Of a stretch of DNA of 64,000 nucleotides, positions 26,115 through 34,922 are shown piece by piece. The notes beneath the pieces are model-generated. The model ran no database searches, had not been told where the DNA came from, and saw only the letters and a program-made list of their open reading frames with translations. The position numbers and the translations under genes were made by a program. The DNA is taken from NCBI RefSeq assembly GCF_001014615.2, contig NZ_LBCQ02000016.1:1-64000 (forward strand). Reading direction: 5' to 3'. This DNA comes from Aquamicrobium sp. LC103. Its GTDB lineage: Bacteria > Pseudomonadota > Alphaproteobacteria > Rhizobiales > Rhizobiaceae. Each line of letters begins with the position of its first letter. Position 1 is the stretch's first letter.

Positions 26115-26783
26115 ATGGGAAATCTAAACTTTCGACCCCTGTGGCGTTATCAGGACGCGATCATCGAAGGCATCGTGACCACGCTGTGGCTGACGGTGAT
26201 CGCGACGCTCGCCGGGCTCGTCATAGGCACGATCTGCGCCCTCGTCCTGCGCAAGGGACCGAAGCCGGTCCGCTATCTGATATACACCTATATCGAGATC
26301 ATCCGGAACACGCCGCCGATCATCCAGATCTTCATCGTGTTCTTCGTGTTTCCCGGCTTCGGCGTTCGGCTGGACCCGTTTCCCGCCGCATCGATCGCGC
26401 TCAGCCTCTATTTCGGCGCCTATGCCTCCGAAATCATCCGCTCGGGTCTCGATTCCATTCCGCGCTCGCAGGTCGAGGCCGGTCATTGTCTCGGACTCAG
26501 CGGCCCGCAGGTCTTTTTCCACGTCGTGCTCGCGCCGGCGTTGCGAAACATCTACCCGTCCATCACCAGCCAGTTCGTGCTCGTCCTCCTCGGCACGTCG
26601 ATAGCCTCGCAAATCTCGACCGAGGAGCTCTTCCACACCGCCGGTTTCATCGACAGCCGGACATTTCGAAGCTTCGAGGTCTATGCCCTCGTCGCGTTGA
26701 TCTATGTGCTGCTGGTGACCGCCTTCCGCCTGCTCTTCGCACTCATCGGAAAGCTGGCTTTCCGCTGGCCGACACGGCGCTGA
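26115..26783 (+). CDS. polar amino acid ABC transporter permease
   Basis: The protein is 222 residues with about five hydrophobic segments. It has the HisM/HisQ-type pattern: 'YTYIEIIRNTPPIIQIF', 'GAYASEIIRSGLDSIPRSQVEAGHCLGLS' (in parts; the EAA loop that contacts the ATPase) and 'VVLAPALRNIYPS'. It begins 5 bp after the deaminase stop, so the two genes are co-transcribed. It forms the membrane channel with the next permease. Confidence 0.92.
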   Translation: MGNLNFRPLWRYQDAIIEGIVTTLWLTVIATLAGLVIGTICALVLRKGPKPVRYLIYTYIEIIRNTPPIIQIFIVFFVFPGFGVRLDPFPAASIALSLYFGAYASEIIRSGLDSIPRSQVEAGHCLGLSGPQVFFHVVLAPALRNIYPSITSQFVLVLLGTSIASQISTEELFHTAGFIDSRTFRSFEVYALVALIYVLLVTAFRLLFALIGKLAFRWPTRR

Positions 26784-26796
26784 AGGAGAAACCGTC

Positions 26797-27447
26797 ATGC
26801 GTCAGTTCTCTATGATCGATTTGGTGGCCTTGACCACGGCGCTTCAATACACGGTGCTGCTCGTGGTCCTGGCATTGGCGTTCGGAAGCCCGCTCGCGCT
26901 TTTCCTGGCGTTGTTGCGCACCACGCAGTCCACAATCCTGCGATTGTTCACGGCCTTCGTGCTGCAACTCGTCCAGGGCATACCGCTGCTTGCGCTGCTC
27001 ATGTTCTTCTATTTCGGCCTGCCTGTTTTCCTGGGTGTGCAAATCCCGCCGCTGGTCGCGGTCACCGTTGCCTTCACCATCTACACCGCCGTGTTCCTCG
27101 GCGAGATCTGGCGTGGCGGCATCGAGGCGGTGAAACAGACGCAATGGGAGGCCGCCGCATCGCTCGGCATCAGCCGCTGGCAGCAGTTCCGCTATGTGAT
27201 CGCGCCCCAGGCGATGAAGATCGCGCTTCCCGCCACGGTCGGCTTTCTCGTGCAGCTCATCAAGGGCACCTCGCTGGCGGCGGTCGTCGGCTTTGTCGAG
27301 CTGACACGTGCCGGCCAGCTTGCCAGCGCGGCGACCTTCCAGCCCTTGCTCATCTATTCGGTGGTCGCGGCGATCTACTTCGCGATCTGCTTTCCCCTGA
27401 CACTCTGGTCCCGGAAATTGGAGGCCGTCCTCAATGGCTCTCGTTGA
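26797..27447 (+). CDS. polar amino acid ABC transporter permease
   Basis: The product is 216 residues. Family landmarks are 'FVLQLVQGIPLLALLMFFYFG' in parts, 'GEIWRGGIEAVKQTQWEAA' (EAA loop) and 'VIAPQAMKIALPATVGF'. It starts 13 bp after the first permease and overlaps the ATPase gene by 14 bp. The two permeases differ enough to be a heterodimer. Confidence 0.92.
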   Translation: MRQFSMIDLVALTTALQYTVLLVVLALAFGSPLALFLALLRTTQSTILRLFTAFVLQLVQGIPLLALLMFFYFGLPVFLGVQIPPLVAVTVAFTIYTAVFLGEIWRGGIEAVKQTQWEAAASLGISRWQQFRYVIAPQAMKIALPATVGFLVQLIKGTSLAAVVGFVELTRAGQLASAATFQPLLIYSVVAAIYFAICFPLTLWSRKLEAVLNGSR

Positions 27448-28168
27448 AATTCGCAACGTTCAAAAGTCCTTCGGCGCGCTGAAGGTCCTGCATGACGTCT
27501 CGCTTTCGATCGAGGAAGGCGAGATCGTCACCATCATCGGACGCTCCGGATCGGGCAAAAGCACGCTGCTTCGCTGCATCAACGCCCTGGAGGAGATCGA
27601 CGGCGGCGAGATTCTCATCGAGGGACAGAAGGTCTACGGCAAGATGCCGAACCTGAAGGAGCTTCGCCAGCGCGTCGGCATCGTCTTCCAGTCGTTCAAC
27701 CTGTTTCCGCACCTGAAGGTCGAGCGCAACATCACTCTTGCTCCGACCCTCACCGGCCGCGCCTCGAAGAAGGATGCGCGCGAGCTCGCACTGAGCTGCC
27801 TTGCCAAGGTGGGGCTCGAGGAGAAGGTCGACTCCTATCCCGAGCAGCTTTCCGGCGGTCAGCAGCAACGTGTGGCGATCGCCCGATGCCTCGCCATGTC
27901 GCCCCACCTCATGCTCTTCGACGAGGTCACCTCGGCGCTCGATCCGGAACTCGTCGGCGAGGTGCTGAAGGTCATGGAAGACATGGCGCGGCAGGGCATG
28001 ACGATGGTCCTCGTCACGCATGAGATGGGTTTCGCGCGGGACGTGGCCACCAAGATCGTCTTCATGCATCAGGGTCGGGTCTGGGAAGAGGGGCCGCCCT
28101 CGGAACTGTTCGCGAATCCGAAGACTCCGGAACTGCGGGCCTTCATCGGCTCGACCCGACAGACTTGA
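27434..28168 (+). CDS. polar amino acid ABC transporter ATP-binding protein
   Basis: The protein is 244 residues, the size of HisP/GlnQ. Walker A is 'GRSGSGKSTLLRC' near residue 37, the Q-loop is 'IVFQSFNLFPHL', the signature is 'LSGGQQQRVAIAR', Walker B is 'LMLFDEVTSALDPE' and the switch His is in 'LVTHEMGFA'. The Walker A-to-signature spacing is standard, so it should be active. Confidence 0.95.
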   Translation: MALVEIRNVQKSFGALKVLHDVSLSIEEGEIVTIIGRSGSGKSTLLRCINALEEIDGGEILIEGQKVYGKMPNLKELRQRVGIVFQSFNLFPHLKVERNITLAPTLTGRASKKDARELALSCLAKVGLEEKVDSYPEQLSGGQQQRVAIARCLAMSPHLMLFDEVTSALDPELVGEVLKVMEDMARQGMTMVLVTHEMGFARDVATKIVFMHQGRVWEEGPPSELFANPKTPELRAFIGSTRQT

Positions 28169-28200
28169 AAAAACTTCATAAAACTGAGGAGAACCAATCT

Positions 28201-28986
28201 ATGCGCATATTCAAGATGATGATGACGGCGGCGCTGCTCGTTGCGGCGCTGGCCTTGCCGGCGAAGGCAGACAAGCTGCAGGATATCCTCGGCGCGGGGA
28301 AGGTGCGCGTGGGCGTGCTGCTCGATGTCCCGCCCTGGGGATTCACCGACGACGCGGGTCAGCCGACCGGACTTGACGTCGAGGTCGCCAACCTCATCGC
28401 CAGCGAACTCGGCGTCGAGCTCGAGCTGGTGCAGCTAACCGGCACGAACCGGATTCCGAGCCTGCTTGCCGGCCAGGTCGACCTTCTGATCTCCGCAATC
28501 GGCGCGACGTCGGAGCGGGCTCAGCAGGTCATGTTCTCTCAACCCTATGCGGCGGTTCAGCTCGGTGTCTACGGTCCGTCCAGCATCGAGGCGACCGAAA
28601 ACGTAGCCGATCTGGACGGCAGGCAGATCGCCGTCGCACGCGGCACCACGCTCGATCTCTGGCTGACCGACAATGCTTCGGGCGCGCGCATTTCGCGCTT
28701 CGAGGACGTGCCGTCCACATTGGCCGCCTATCTTACCGGCCAGGCCGAGATGTTCGCCGAAAACAGCGCGATCGTCGTCAACGCCAAGAAGGATCACCCG
28801 GACGCGGACATGGAGCTGAAATTCTCCATTCGGCAGTCGCCGGCCCATGTCGGCGTGCCGATGGGCGAGCACAATCTGCTTCAGTGGGTAAACACCTTCG
28901 TCTTCGCAAACCGCCTGAACGGTCGCCTGCCTGAGCTTCAGAAGAAGTGGTTCCAGGAAGAACAGGGCGATCTGCCGGCACTTTGA
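28201..28986 (+). CDS. amino acid ABC transporter substrate-binding protein
   Basis: The product is 261 residues from ATG 28201, which has TGAGGAGA 8 bases upstream; an in-frame TTG at 28165 is less likely. The signal peptide covers about residues 1-23 (cut after 'PAKA'). The mature part is a family 3 binding protein: 'GKVRVGVLLDVPPWGFTDDAG', shown by 'PPWGFTDD' and 'LDVEVANLIA', with ligand-binding Arg in the usual 'TNRIPSLLAG'. It delivers the amino acid or small N-substituted amino acid to the permeases. Confidence 0.92.
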   Translation: MRIFKMMMTAALLVAALALPAKADKLQDILGAGKVRVGVLLDVPPWGFTDDAGQPTGLDVEVANLIASELGVELELVQLTGTNRIPSLLAGQVDLLISAIGATSERAQQVMFSQPYAAVQLGVYGPSSIEATENVADLDGRQIAVARGTTLDLWLTDNASGARISRFEDVPSTLAAYLTGQAEMFAENSAIVVNAKKDHPDADMELKFSIRQSPAHVGVPMGEHNLLQWVNTFVFANRLNGRLPELQKKWFQEEQGDLPAL

Positions 28987-29014
28987 GCAACTCGAGGGTA
29001 AAGCACAGGACTGA

Positions 29015-29365
29015 ATGATGACCATCAAACGTTTCCAGGTCGGACCGCGCATGAGCCAGGGCGTGGTCGCCCAAGGCATGCTTCATATCGCCGGACAGGT
29101 GGCGGACAACAGGAAAGGCTCGATCGAGGAACAGACGCGCGAGGTGCTCGCCAAGATAGAAGCGCTCCTTCGCGAGGCGGGGACCGACAAGTCCCGTCTG
29201 GTGACGGTCAACGTCTTCCTGCCGAACATCGCCGACTTCGATGCCATGAACTCGGTTTACGACGCATGGATCGATCCGGCAAATCCGGCGGCTCGTGCCT
29301 GTGTCGAGGCGCGGCTTGCCGATCCTGACCTGCGGGTCGAGATGACGGCCAGCGCGCTCGTCTGA
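29015..29365 (+). CDS. RidA/YjgF-family enamine/imine deaminase-like protein
   Basis: The product is 116 residues. The family pattern is complete: 'VVAQGMLHIAGQVADN', 'VLAKIEALLREAG', 'LVTVNVFLPNIADFDAMNSVY' in parts, and 'PARACVEARLADPDLRVEM' with the Arg that binds the substrate carboxylate. RidA-family proteins hydrolyse reactive enamines/imines released by PLP dehydratases. Its position in the same module as a threonine-dehydratase-like enzyme and a deaminase suggests that it works on their products. Confidence 0.9.
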   Translation: MMTIKRFQVGPRMSQGVVAQGMLHIAGQVADNRKGSIEEQTREVLAKIEALLREAGTDKSRLVTVNVFLPNIADFDAMNSVYDAWIDPANPAARACVEARLADPDLRVEMTASALV

Positions 29366-29370
29366 CCTTC

Positions 29371-29399
29371 CCGGCGGCCGGGTTTTCCCCGGCCGCCGG
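29371..29399 (+). terminator. strong hairpin after the ridA-like gene
   Basis: CCGGCGGCCGGG (29371-29382) pairs with CCCGGCCGCCGG (29388-29399), a 12-bp GC stem with a 5-base loop, starting 5 bp after the stop. No T-run follows, so it may attenuate rather than stop transcription into the next deacylase gene. Confidence 0.6.
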
Positions 29400-29496
29400 T
29401 GCCGTTTCAATTAAACTCGGCTTCCGGCGTCGCGCGAGACGAGGAAGCCGAGCCGATCCGGAGCAGCCCGCGCTGCCATCCCTGAAAGGATTTTTC

Positions 29497-30501
29497 TTGC
29501 ACTCCGGTCTCCTGCATTCGCTTGATTTTGCCGCCGAGGGGCGGCAGGACGGCTTTCTCAGCATCCCTTATTCGATCGATCGCTCCCCCTATTTCCAGAT
29601 TAAGATTCCAATCGTCCGCCTCAAGAATGGTGACGGTCCCCGTCTCCTCCTGATGGCTGGCAACCATGGCGACGAATATGAAGGTTGCATGGCCCTGGCC
29701 CTGCTGACGCGCCGCCTGCGGCCGGAAACGATCCGGGGCGAACTCACGATCCTTCCCTTCACGAACGCGCCGGCGGTGTTCGCGGCACGCCGCCGCTCGC
29801 CGCTCGACGACGGCAACCTCAACAGGGCGTTTCCCGGAAATCCGAACGGATCGCCGACCGAACGACTTGCTGCCTTTCTGGAACGCGATCTTTTTCCGCG
29901 CCATGACGTGATGCTCGATCTTCATTCGGGCGGCACGAGCATGGCTCATCTGGCGACGTCGCTCATCGAGCGCCAGGGACCGGCCGAGTACTTCGCAAGG
30001 ACGCTGGAGCTGATGCGCGCGCTCGGCATGCCATACGGCTTCATAGCGGAGAACGGTTCCGATGCGCCGACCTCGCTGGCCGCTGCTGCGCGGGCGGGTA
30101 TTGTCGGCCTGAGCGGCGAGTTCGGCGGCGGTGCGACCGTCACGCCCGCGAGCATGGAAGGCGCGATGTCCGCGATCGACAACCTGCTGATCGCCGTGGG
30201 CGTCTTGGATGGGCCCGTTCTCCTCGAGGAAAAACGACACAGCGAAACATCGCTGCTCGTGCTGAACAGTCACGAGCAAGCCATCTATGCAGACCGGCCA
30301 GGTTGGTACCAGCCGGCGCGCGACATCGGCGACGAGGTGGAGGCCGGCGACATTGCCGGTTGGTATCACGACTTCAATCGGCTTGATGCGCCGGAGCAGG
30401 TCTTGCGCTTCGGTCGAGCCGGCATCGTGCTGTCGCAGCGGCTGCATGCGATGTGTCAGACTGGCGACTGTCTTGTGCAGGTTGCGGTGCCGCACGTATA
30501 G
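29497..30501 (+). CDS. second succinylglutamate desuccinylase/aspartoacylase-family deacylase
   Basis: The protein is 334 residues from a TTG start at 29497. GAAAGGA lies 6 bases upstream and no ATG near it gives the conserved N-terminus. Zn ligands appear in 'AGNHGDEYEGC' and 'MLDLHSGGTS', and the catalytic Glu in 'LSGEFGGGA'. It has the same family and layout as the deacylase at 23694-24707 but is clearly divergent in sequence, so the two probably differ in acyl or amino acid preference. It lies between ridA and the LacI gene. Confidence 0.87.
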   Translation: MHSGLLHSLDFAAEGRQDGFLSIPYSIDRSPYFQIKIPIVRLKNGDGPRLLLMAGNHGDEYEGCMALALLTRRLRPETIRGELTILPFTNAPAVFAARRRSPLDDGNLNRAFPGNPNGSPTERLAAFLERDLFPRHDVMLDLHSGGTSMAHLATSLIERQGPAEYFARTLELMRALGMPYGFIAENGSDAPTSLAAAARAGIVGLSGEFGGGATVTPASMEGAMSAIDNLLIAVGVLDGPVLLEEKRHSETSLLVLNSHEQAIYADRPGWYQPARDIGDEVEAGDIAGWYHDFNRLDAPEQVLRFGRAGIVLSQRLHAMCQTGDCLVQVAVPHV

Positions 30502-30535
30502 AGCGTTTTGAGCGAAGCAATCGCGAGAGTCCGCA

Positions 30536-31612
30536 ATGCCTCATTTTCCCTCTGAGATGGCCACGCCGGACCCGGTCGAACGTGTGCCCGTCACGGAGCC
30601 CTCGGACGGCATCCCGCCGATCGGCCAGAAGGTGAGGATCGAGGAGGTCGCGGCGCTCGCAGGCGTATCGCCGATCACCGTCTCGCGCGCGCTGCGCAAT
30701 CCCGCCATCGTTTCGGAAGCGCGCCGGAAGCGGATCGAGGAGGTCGTCACCAAGACCGGCTACGCTTCCAATCCCCACGCCAGCGCGCTCAAGAGCGGCC
30801 GCTCGAACCTGGTGGCGGCCTTTCTGTCCAACATAACCAGCCAGCAATACACCGCCGCCGCGGAAGGGTGCGCGAAGGTGCTGGAGGAAGCGGGCTATCA
30901 TCTGGTCATCGCTCGCACTTCCTATTCCTATGCGCGGGAGACGACGCTGATCCGGGCGCTGATGACGATGCGTCCGGCCGCGGCCTTCATCACCGGTGTG
31001 ATGGAACTGGAAGAGAACCGCATCTTCCTGCGCAACCTCAAGGTTCCGATCGTGGAGAGCTGGGCCTATGCCAGCGATCCGATCGACATGCTCGTCGGCT
31101 TTTCCAATACCGACGGGGTGCAACTGGTCGTCGATCACCTCGCGGAGAAGGGCTACCGAAAGGTCGGTTTCGTCGGTCGCAGCAGCGGCCGGGGCACGAT
31201 CCGGCTGAACGCGTTCCTGAAAGGGGCGGAAGCGGCCGGAATCGAGATCAAGGCGACCTTGACGGTGGCGAACGTGCAAGGGATCGCGGACGGCCGGCAG
31301 GCACTGCGCTCGATGCTCGCTGCTTCTCCCGACATGGACGCCGTCTTCTGCGCCAATGATCTCCTCGGTATCGGCGCGATGCTCGAAGCCCGCGCCATGG
31401 GCCTCAACATTCCGGGGGATCTGGCAATCGTCGGTTTCGGCGATAGCGAGGTGGCAGCGGAGGTGCCGCCGGGCATGACCACGGTGGTGGTCGATGCCCA
31501 CGCGATCGGCGAAAAGGCGGGCGAGATGCTTCTGGCGCGCCTTACCGGGCAGAAAATCGAACGTCCATCCTGCCTCTTTCCCGTACGGCTCGAGGTGCGG
31601 GGCTCCTCGTAG
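30536..31612 (+). CDS. LacI-family transcriptional regulator
   Basis: The product is 358 residues with about 25 extra residues before the helix-turn-helix. The DNA-binding domain is 'IEEVAALAGVSPITVSRALR' near residue 35, followed by the hinge region 'NPHASALKSGRSN'. The rest is a periplasmic-binding-protein-like effector domain. It is the last gene of the rightward amino acid operon and probably binds the CG-centred palindromes at 24744-24785. Confidence 0.92.
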   Translation: MPHFPSEMATPDPVERVPVTEPSDGIPPIGQKVRIEEVAALAGVSPITVSRALRNPAIVSEARRKRIEEVVTKTGYASNPHASALKSGRSNLVAAFLSNITSQQYTAAAEGCAKVLEEAGYHLVIARTSYSYARETTLIRALMTMRPAAAFITGVMELEENRIFLRNLKVPIVESWAYASDPIDMLVGFSNTDGVQLVVDHLAEKGYRKVGFVGRSSGRGTIRLNAFLKGAEAAGIEIKATLTVANVQGIADGRQALRSMLAASPDMDAVFCANDLLGIGAMLEARAMGLNIPGDLAIVGFGDSEVAAEVPPGMTTVVVDAHAIGEKAGEMLLARLTGQKIERPSCLFPVRLEVRGSS

Positions 31613-31907
31613 CAGGCACGGCGGCGCCGGGCGCTGCATCAAAGCCGGCATCTCGGGTCGGCAATGAACTTCAAATGGAAACCGCGGGCGGCAGCTATCC
31701 GCAGTCGAAGTTCTTGTTGCTCGGGAACTTCCCGTGAGCCGGCTTTGCCTTGCTTGCGCTTATGAGAACGCTTGTCTTCAGCATAAAATACTAAAACCTG
31801 CCAAGCATTCGAAGTTATCGATGTGTTTCTTCCCAGTACCATTAACTCGCAAATGTCGTGCTTAAGCAATCGCTGAAGTAATCATGATCATTGCGAGGAG
31901 ATCAATA
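31613..31907. other. 295-bp intergenic region between LacI and Tat oxidoreductase genes
   Basis: I see no credible gene here. The DNA is less GC-rich than its surroundings from about 31770. It holds a 13-bp perfect palindrome CGGGAA-C-TTCCCG at 31722-31734, which may be an operator, and ends in the ribosome site GAGGAG of the next gene. No confident promoter is visible. Confidence 0.5.
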
Positions 31908-33899
31908 ATGAATGGGGAAGACAAGAATCTCGGCATGGGCCGCTCCATCCGGCGGCGCGATTTCATACAGGGAATGGCCGTGGCGGCAGGGGGCGCTGCC
32001 GCGCTTGCGGCAAGCTCCAAGGCCTTCGCACAGACCGCCGGTGGCACGATGGTGGCCGACGGGCCGCCGTCGCCCGGCAGCTACCCGCCGCTGCGCGACG
32101 GCATGCGAGGCATGCATCCAGGTTCGTTCGAGGCAGCTCATGCCTTGAGGGACGGTCAGGAATTCGGCGCGCCCGAGGACACCAAGGAGACATATGATCT
32201 CGTTGTCGTCGGCGGCGGGCTCAGCGGCCTGGCTGCGGCCTATTTCTTCCGCAAACGCGCGGGAGCATCCGCGCGTATCCTGATCCTCGACAATCACGAT
32301 GATTTTGGAGGGCACGCCAGGCGAAACGAGTTTGTCCACGACGGCAAGCAGCTCATTGCCAATGGGGGCTCCTCCTACATGGTGGCTCCGTCCCAGTGGA
32401 CCTACGAGTCGATCTCCCTCATCAACGAATTGGGTATCGCGAAGGGACATCCGACCGACAAGGTCGACCGCGAGCTCTATCGCTCGCTCGGTCTCAAGAC
32501 CGCTACTTTCTTCCGCAAGGAAGTCTACGGGGACGACAAGCTCGTACCGGGAGGAACGCCGCTCAACCCGACGCCGGAGTTCCTTGCCGACACGCCGTTT
32601 CCTCAGGCGGTACGCGATGACCTGTTCAAGCTGGTCAAGGGCAAGGTCGACTATCTGGCAGGTCTTAGCGTGGACGAGAAGATCGCGAAGCTGAAATCGA
32701 TCAGCTATCGCGACTACCTTCTGAATGTCGCGAAGGTACATCCCGATGTCGTGCCGCTCATGCAGGGCATGTGGTGTCTTGGGGCCGATATGGGCACGGC
32801 CTGGTTTGCCTTCTTCCGGATGAGGCCCGGTTTCGAAGGGCTGGGCCTGGAGCGTCCATGGGGTTCTCCCGAAAGCGAAGAACACATGGCGGACGATTTT
32901 TCGCTTCCGGCCGGCAACAGCGATATAGCGCGCCTCATCGTTCGCGCGCTCATACCGGAGGCGCTTGCGCCCGGTGATTTCGCGGAAGTCGAGACGAAAC
33001 GTGTCGACTATGCCGCCCTCGATCAACAGTCCTCGCCGACGCGCATCCGTCTGGGCAGCCTTGCCACCCGCGTGAAGCCCGCCGGCGGCAGCCGTGTGAT
33101 GTTCGAACCGGACGACGGCGAGATCGAGGTCACCTACATCAAGGACGACAAGCTGCAGCGGGTGCGCGGCAAAAATGTCGTGCTGGCCTGCATGAACAAT
33201 GTCATTCCTTATCTTCTGCCCGAGCTGCCGGAGACCCAGAAGGATGCGCTTCGCCAGGCGGTGCGCGCGCCGAACCAGATGACGAACGTCCTGTTTCGCA
33301 ACTGGGAGGCCTTCGCGAAGCTGAAAGTCAGCAGCGTGACCTTCCCCGGCACGTTCTTCGGTCGCATGGGATTGCCGACGCCGCGTTTCCTTGGGGAGAT
33401 GACGCCGTCATTGGCTCCGTCGGAGCCGATAGTGGTGAGCTTCGGAACCGGTTCGAACTCCGGCATTTGCTCGAACGAAACCATGGTCGGCGAATTGCTG
33501 GGCGGGACGCCTCCGGAACCCGGGACGCCCATGGACGAGCAATTCCGCATGGTGCGCGCCGGATTGCTCGAGACACCTTTCGAGACGTTCGAGCGCGCAG
33601 TGCGCAGGCAGGCGGCAGCCGTCCTCGGTTCGGGCGGGTTCGACCCGGCGCGCGACATATTGGCGATAACCGTCAATCGCTGGCCACATGGCTTCACGAC
33701 GGGGCGCAACACGCTGTTTGAGCCGGCGAAGCCAGACGACGTCTCACCGACGGTGATCGCCCGGCAGCCCTTCGGTCGAATTACGATCGCGAATGCGGAT
33801 GCAGGCGGGGTGAGCACCGCCGGAACCGCCATCGACGAGGCTTTCCGCGCCGTGCGCGAATTGGAACAGCGAAGCCTCGGCTTCTACGAGCAGATTTGA
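31908..33899 (+). CDS. Tat-exported FAD-dependent oxidoreductase, spermidine dehydrogenase-like
   Basis: The protein is 663 residues from ATG 31908 (GAGGAG upstream; ATG-like starts at 31884 lack one). The N-terminus is a twin-arginine signal: 'IRRRDFIQGMAVAAGGAA'. After residue 90 comes 'YDLVVVGGGLSGLAAAYFFRK' in parts (GxGxxG dinucleotide fold), then 'LILDNHDDFGGHARRNEF' with the DFGGH motif of flavin amine oxidase-type proteins. Layout and the 'MHPGSFEAAHALRDG' lead-in recall periplasmic spermidine dehydrogenase of pseudomonads. The substrate assignment is tentative. No cytochrome gene is adjacent. Confidence 0.75.
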   Translation: MNGEDKNLGMGRSIRRRDFIQGMAVAAGGAAALAASSKAFAQTAGGTMVADGPPSPGSYPPLRDGMRGMHPGSFEAAHALRDGQEFGAPEDTKETYDLVVVGGGLSGLAAAYFFRKRAGASARILILDNHDDFGGHARRNEFVHDGKQLIANGGSSYMVAPSQWTYESISLINELGIAKGHPTDKVDRELYRSLGLKTATFFRKEVYGDDKLVPGGTPLNPTPEFLADTPFPQAVRDDLFKLVKGKVDYLAGLSVDEKIAKLKSISYRDYLLNVAKVHPDVVPLMQGMWCLGADMGTAWFAFFRMRPGFEGLGLERPWGSPESEEHMADDFSLPAGNSDIARLIVRALIPEALAPGDFAEVETKRVDYAALDQQSSPTRIRLGSLATRVKPAGGSRVMFEPDDGEIEVTYIKDDKLQRVRGKNVVLACMNNVIPYLLPELPETQKDALRQAVRAPNQMTNVLFRNWEAFAKLKVSSVTFPGTFFGRMGLPTPRFLGEMTPSLAPSEPIVVSFGTGSNSGICSNETMVGELLGGTPPEPGTPMDEQFRMVRAGLLETPFETFERAVRRQAAAVLGSGGFDPARDILAITVNRWPHGFTTGRNTLFEPAKPDDVSPTVIARQPFGRITIANADAGGVSTAGTAIDEAFRAVRELEQRSLGFYEQI

Positions 33900-33910
33900 C
33901 GAGGCTGGTC

Positions 33911-33941
33911 GCCGGAGGCGCATTTCCGATGCGTCCCCGGC
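33911..33941 (+). terminator. imperfect hairpin after the Tat oxidoreductase gene
   Basis: GCCGG (33911-33915) and CGCAT (33919-33923) pair with ATGCG (33929-33933) and CCGGC (33937-33941), with mismatches between the two helices. AAATTTT follows at about 33946. Probably the end of the single-gene transcript. Confidence 0.5.
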
Positions 33942-34018
33942 GGCCAAATTTTCGGGAAGGTCGACCGGTCCTTCGCTGCGACGGTCGCATTTGATTAGCC
34001 GGATCGTTCAATTTCTCT

Positions 34019-34046
34019 CTTCGCAATTGCACAAATCTATGCGAAG
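34019..34046 (+). promoter_or_regulatory. inverted repeat in the panB leader
   Basis: CTTCGCA (34019-34025) and TGCGAAG (34040-34046) are perfect 7-bp inverted repeats separated by 14 bases, ending 33 bp before the panB start. It may be an operator or a leader hairpin. I know of no described pan riboswitch that matches it. Confidence 0.3.
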
Positions 34047-34079
34047 TGCCCCTGCGTCTGACGTAAGGGAAGGGATATC

Positions 34080-34922
34080 ATGAGCGTGACGGGTCGCAAG
34101 GAATTGATCACCCCGCCGGGTATCGTGGCTGCGAAGGGGAAGCTCCCCATCGTCTGCCTGACCGCCTACACCACGCCTGTCGCGACCCTTGTCGATCCTC
34201 ATTGCGATCTCGTGCTGGTGGGCGACAGCGTCGGAATGGTCCTGCACGGAATGCCGTCCACGCTTGGCGTGACGCTCGACATGATGATCCTGCATGGTCA
34301 AGCGGTTCGGCGCGGCCTGAAGCAGGCGCTGATGGTTGTGGACATGCCGTTCGGCTCCTACGAGGAAAGTCCGGAACAGGCTTTCCGCAACGCTGCCCGC
34401 GTGATGGCGGAAACCGGTTGTGCCGCGGTCAAGCTCGAGGGTGGCGAAGTGATGGCGCCGACGATCCGCCATCTGACCGCGCGCGGGATTCCGATCATGG
34501 CGCATGTCGGCTTGACGCCGCAGGCGGTCAACGCATTTGGCGGCTATCGGGTTCAGGGCAAGGGAACCGACGCGGAGCGGGTAATCCGCGATGCGGCGGC
34601 GGTGGCGGAAGCCGGCGCCTTTTCCGTGGTTCTCGAAAAAGTTCCTGAAACGCTTGCACGGCGGATCACCGGGGAGGTGGCGATACCGACGATCGGCATT
34701 GGCGCGTCGCCCGCCTGCGACGGCCAGATACTCGTGGTGGACGACATGCTGGGCATGTTCGATGCGTTCCGTCCGAAATTCGTCAAACGCTATGCGGAAC
34801 TGGCGCAACTTGCCGGGAGCGCGATCGAAACCTACGCGCGGGAGGTGCGGACGCGCCGGTTCCCCGGACCCGAGCATGTCTTCGCTGAAGCCCGACAGAC
34901 CACGGAAGGAGGATCGTCATGA
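34080..34922 (+). CDS. panB: 3-methyl-2-oxobutanoate hydroxymethyltransferase
   Basis: The product is 280 residues, standard for PanB, which makes ketopantoate from 2-oxoisovalerate and 5,10-methylene-THF in pantothenate synthesis. Mg-binding Asp residues lie in '[10 protein letters not shown]' (Asp49) and 'VVDMPFGSY' (Asp88), with 'AVKLEGG' and 'IPVIGIGA'-type 'IPTIGIGAS' following. The start has AAGGGA upstream. The stop overlaps panC by ATGA. Confidence 0.95.
   Translation: MSVTGRKELITPPGIVAAKGKLPIVCLTAYTTPVATLVDPHCDLVLVGDSVGMVLHGMPSTLGVTLDMMILHGQAVRRGLKQALMVVDMPFGSYEESPEQAFRNAARVMAETGCAAVKLEGGEVMAPTIRHLTARGIPIMAHVGLTPQAVNAFGGYRVQGKGTDAERVIRDAAAVAEAGAFSVVLEKVPETLARRITGEVAIPTIGIGASPACDGQILVVDDMLGMFDAFRPKFVKRYAELAQLAGSAIETYAREVRTRRFPGPEHVFAEARQTTEGGSS

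Noticed and set aside
23694-30501. A complete ectoine degradation cluster
   Set aside because: Two DoeB-like deacylases and an EutB-like dehydratase are present. No EutC/ornithine cyclodeaminase, no DoeC/D and no ectoine-specific transporter genes are adjacent, and the only DoeA-like M24 protein is in another module.
31639-31869. A 76-codon minus-strand frame in the gap before the Tat oxidoreductase
   Set aside because: It has no ribosome site, no recognisable motif and partly overlaps the end region of the LacI transcript.
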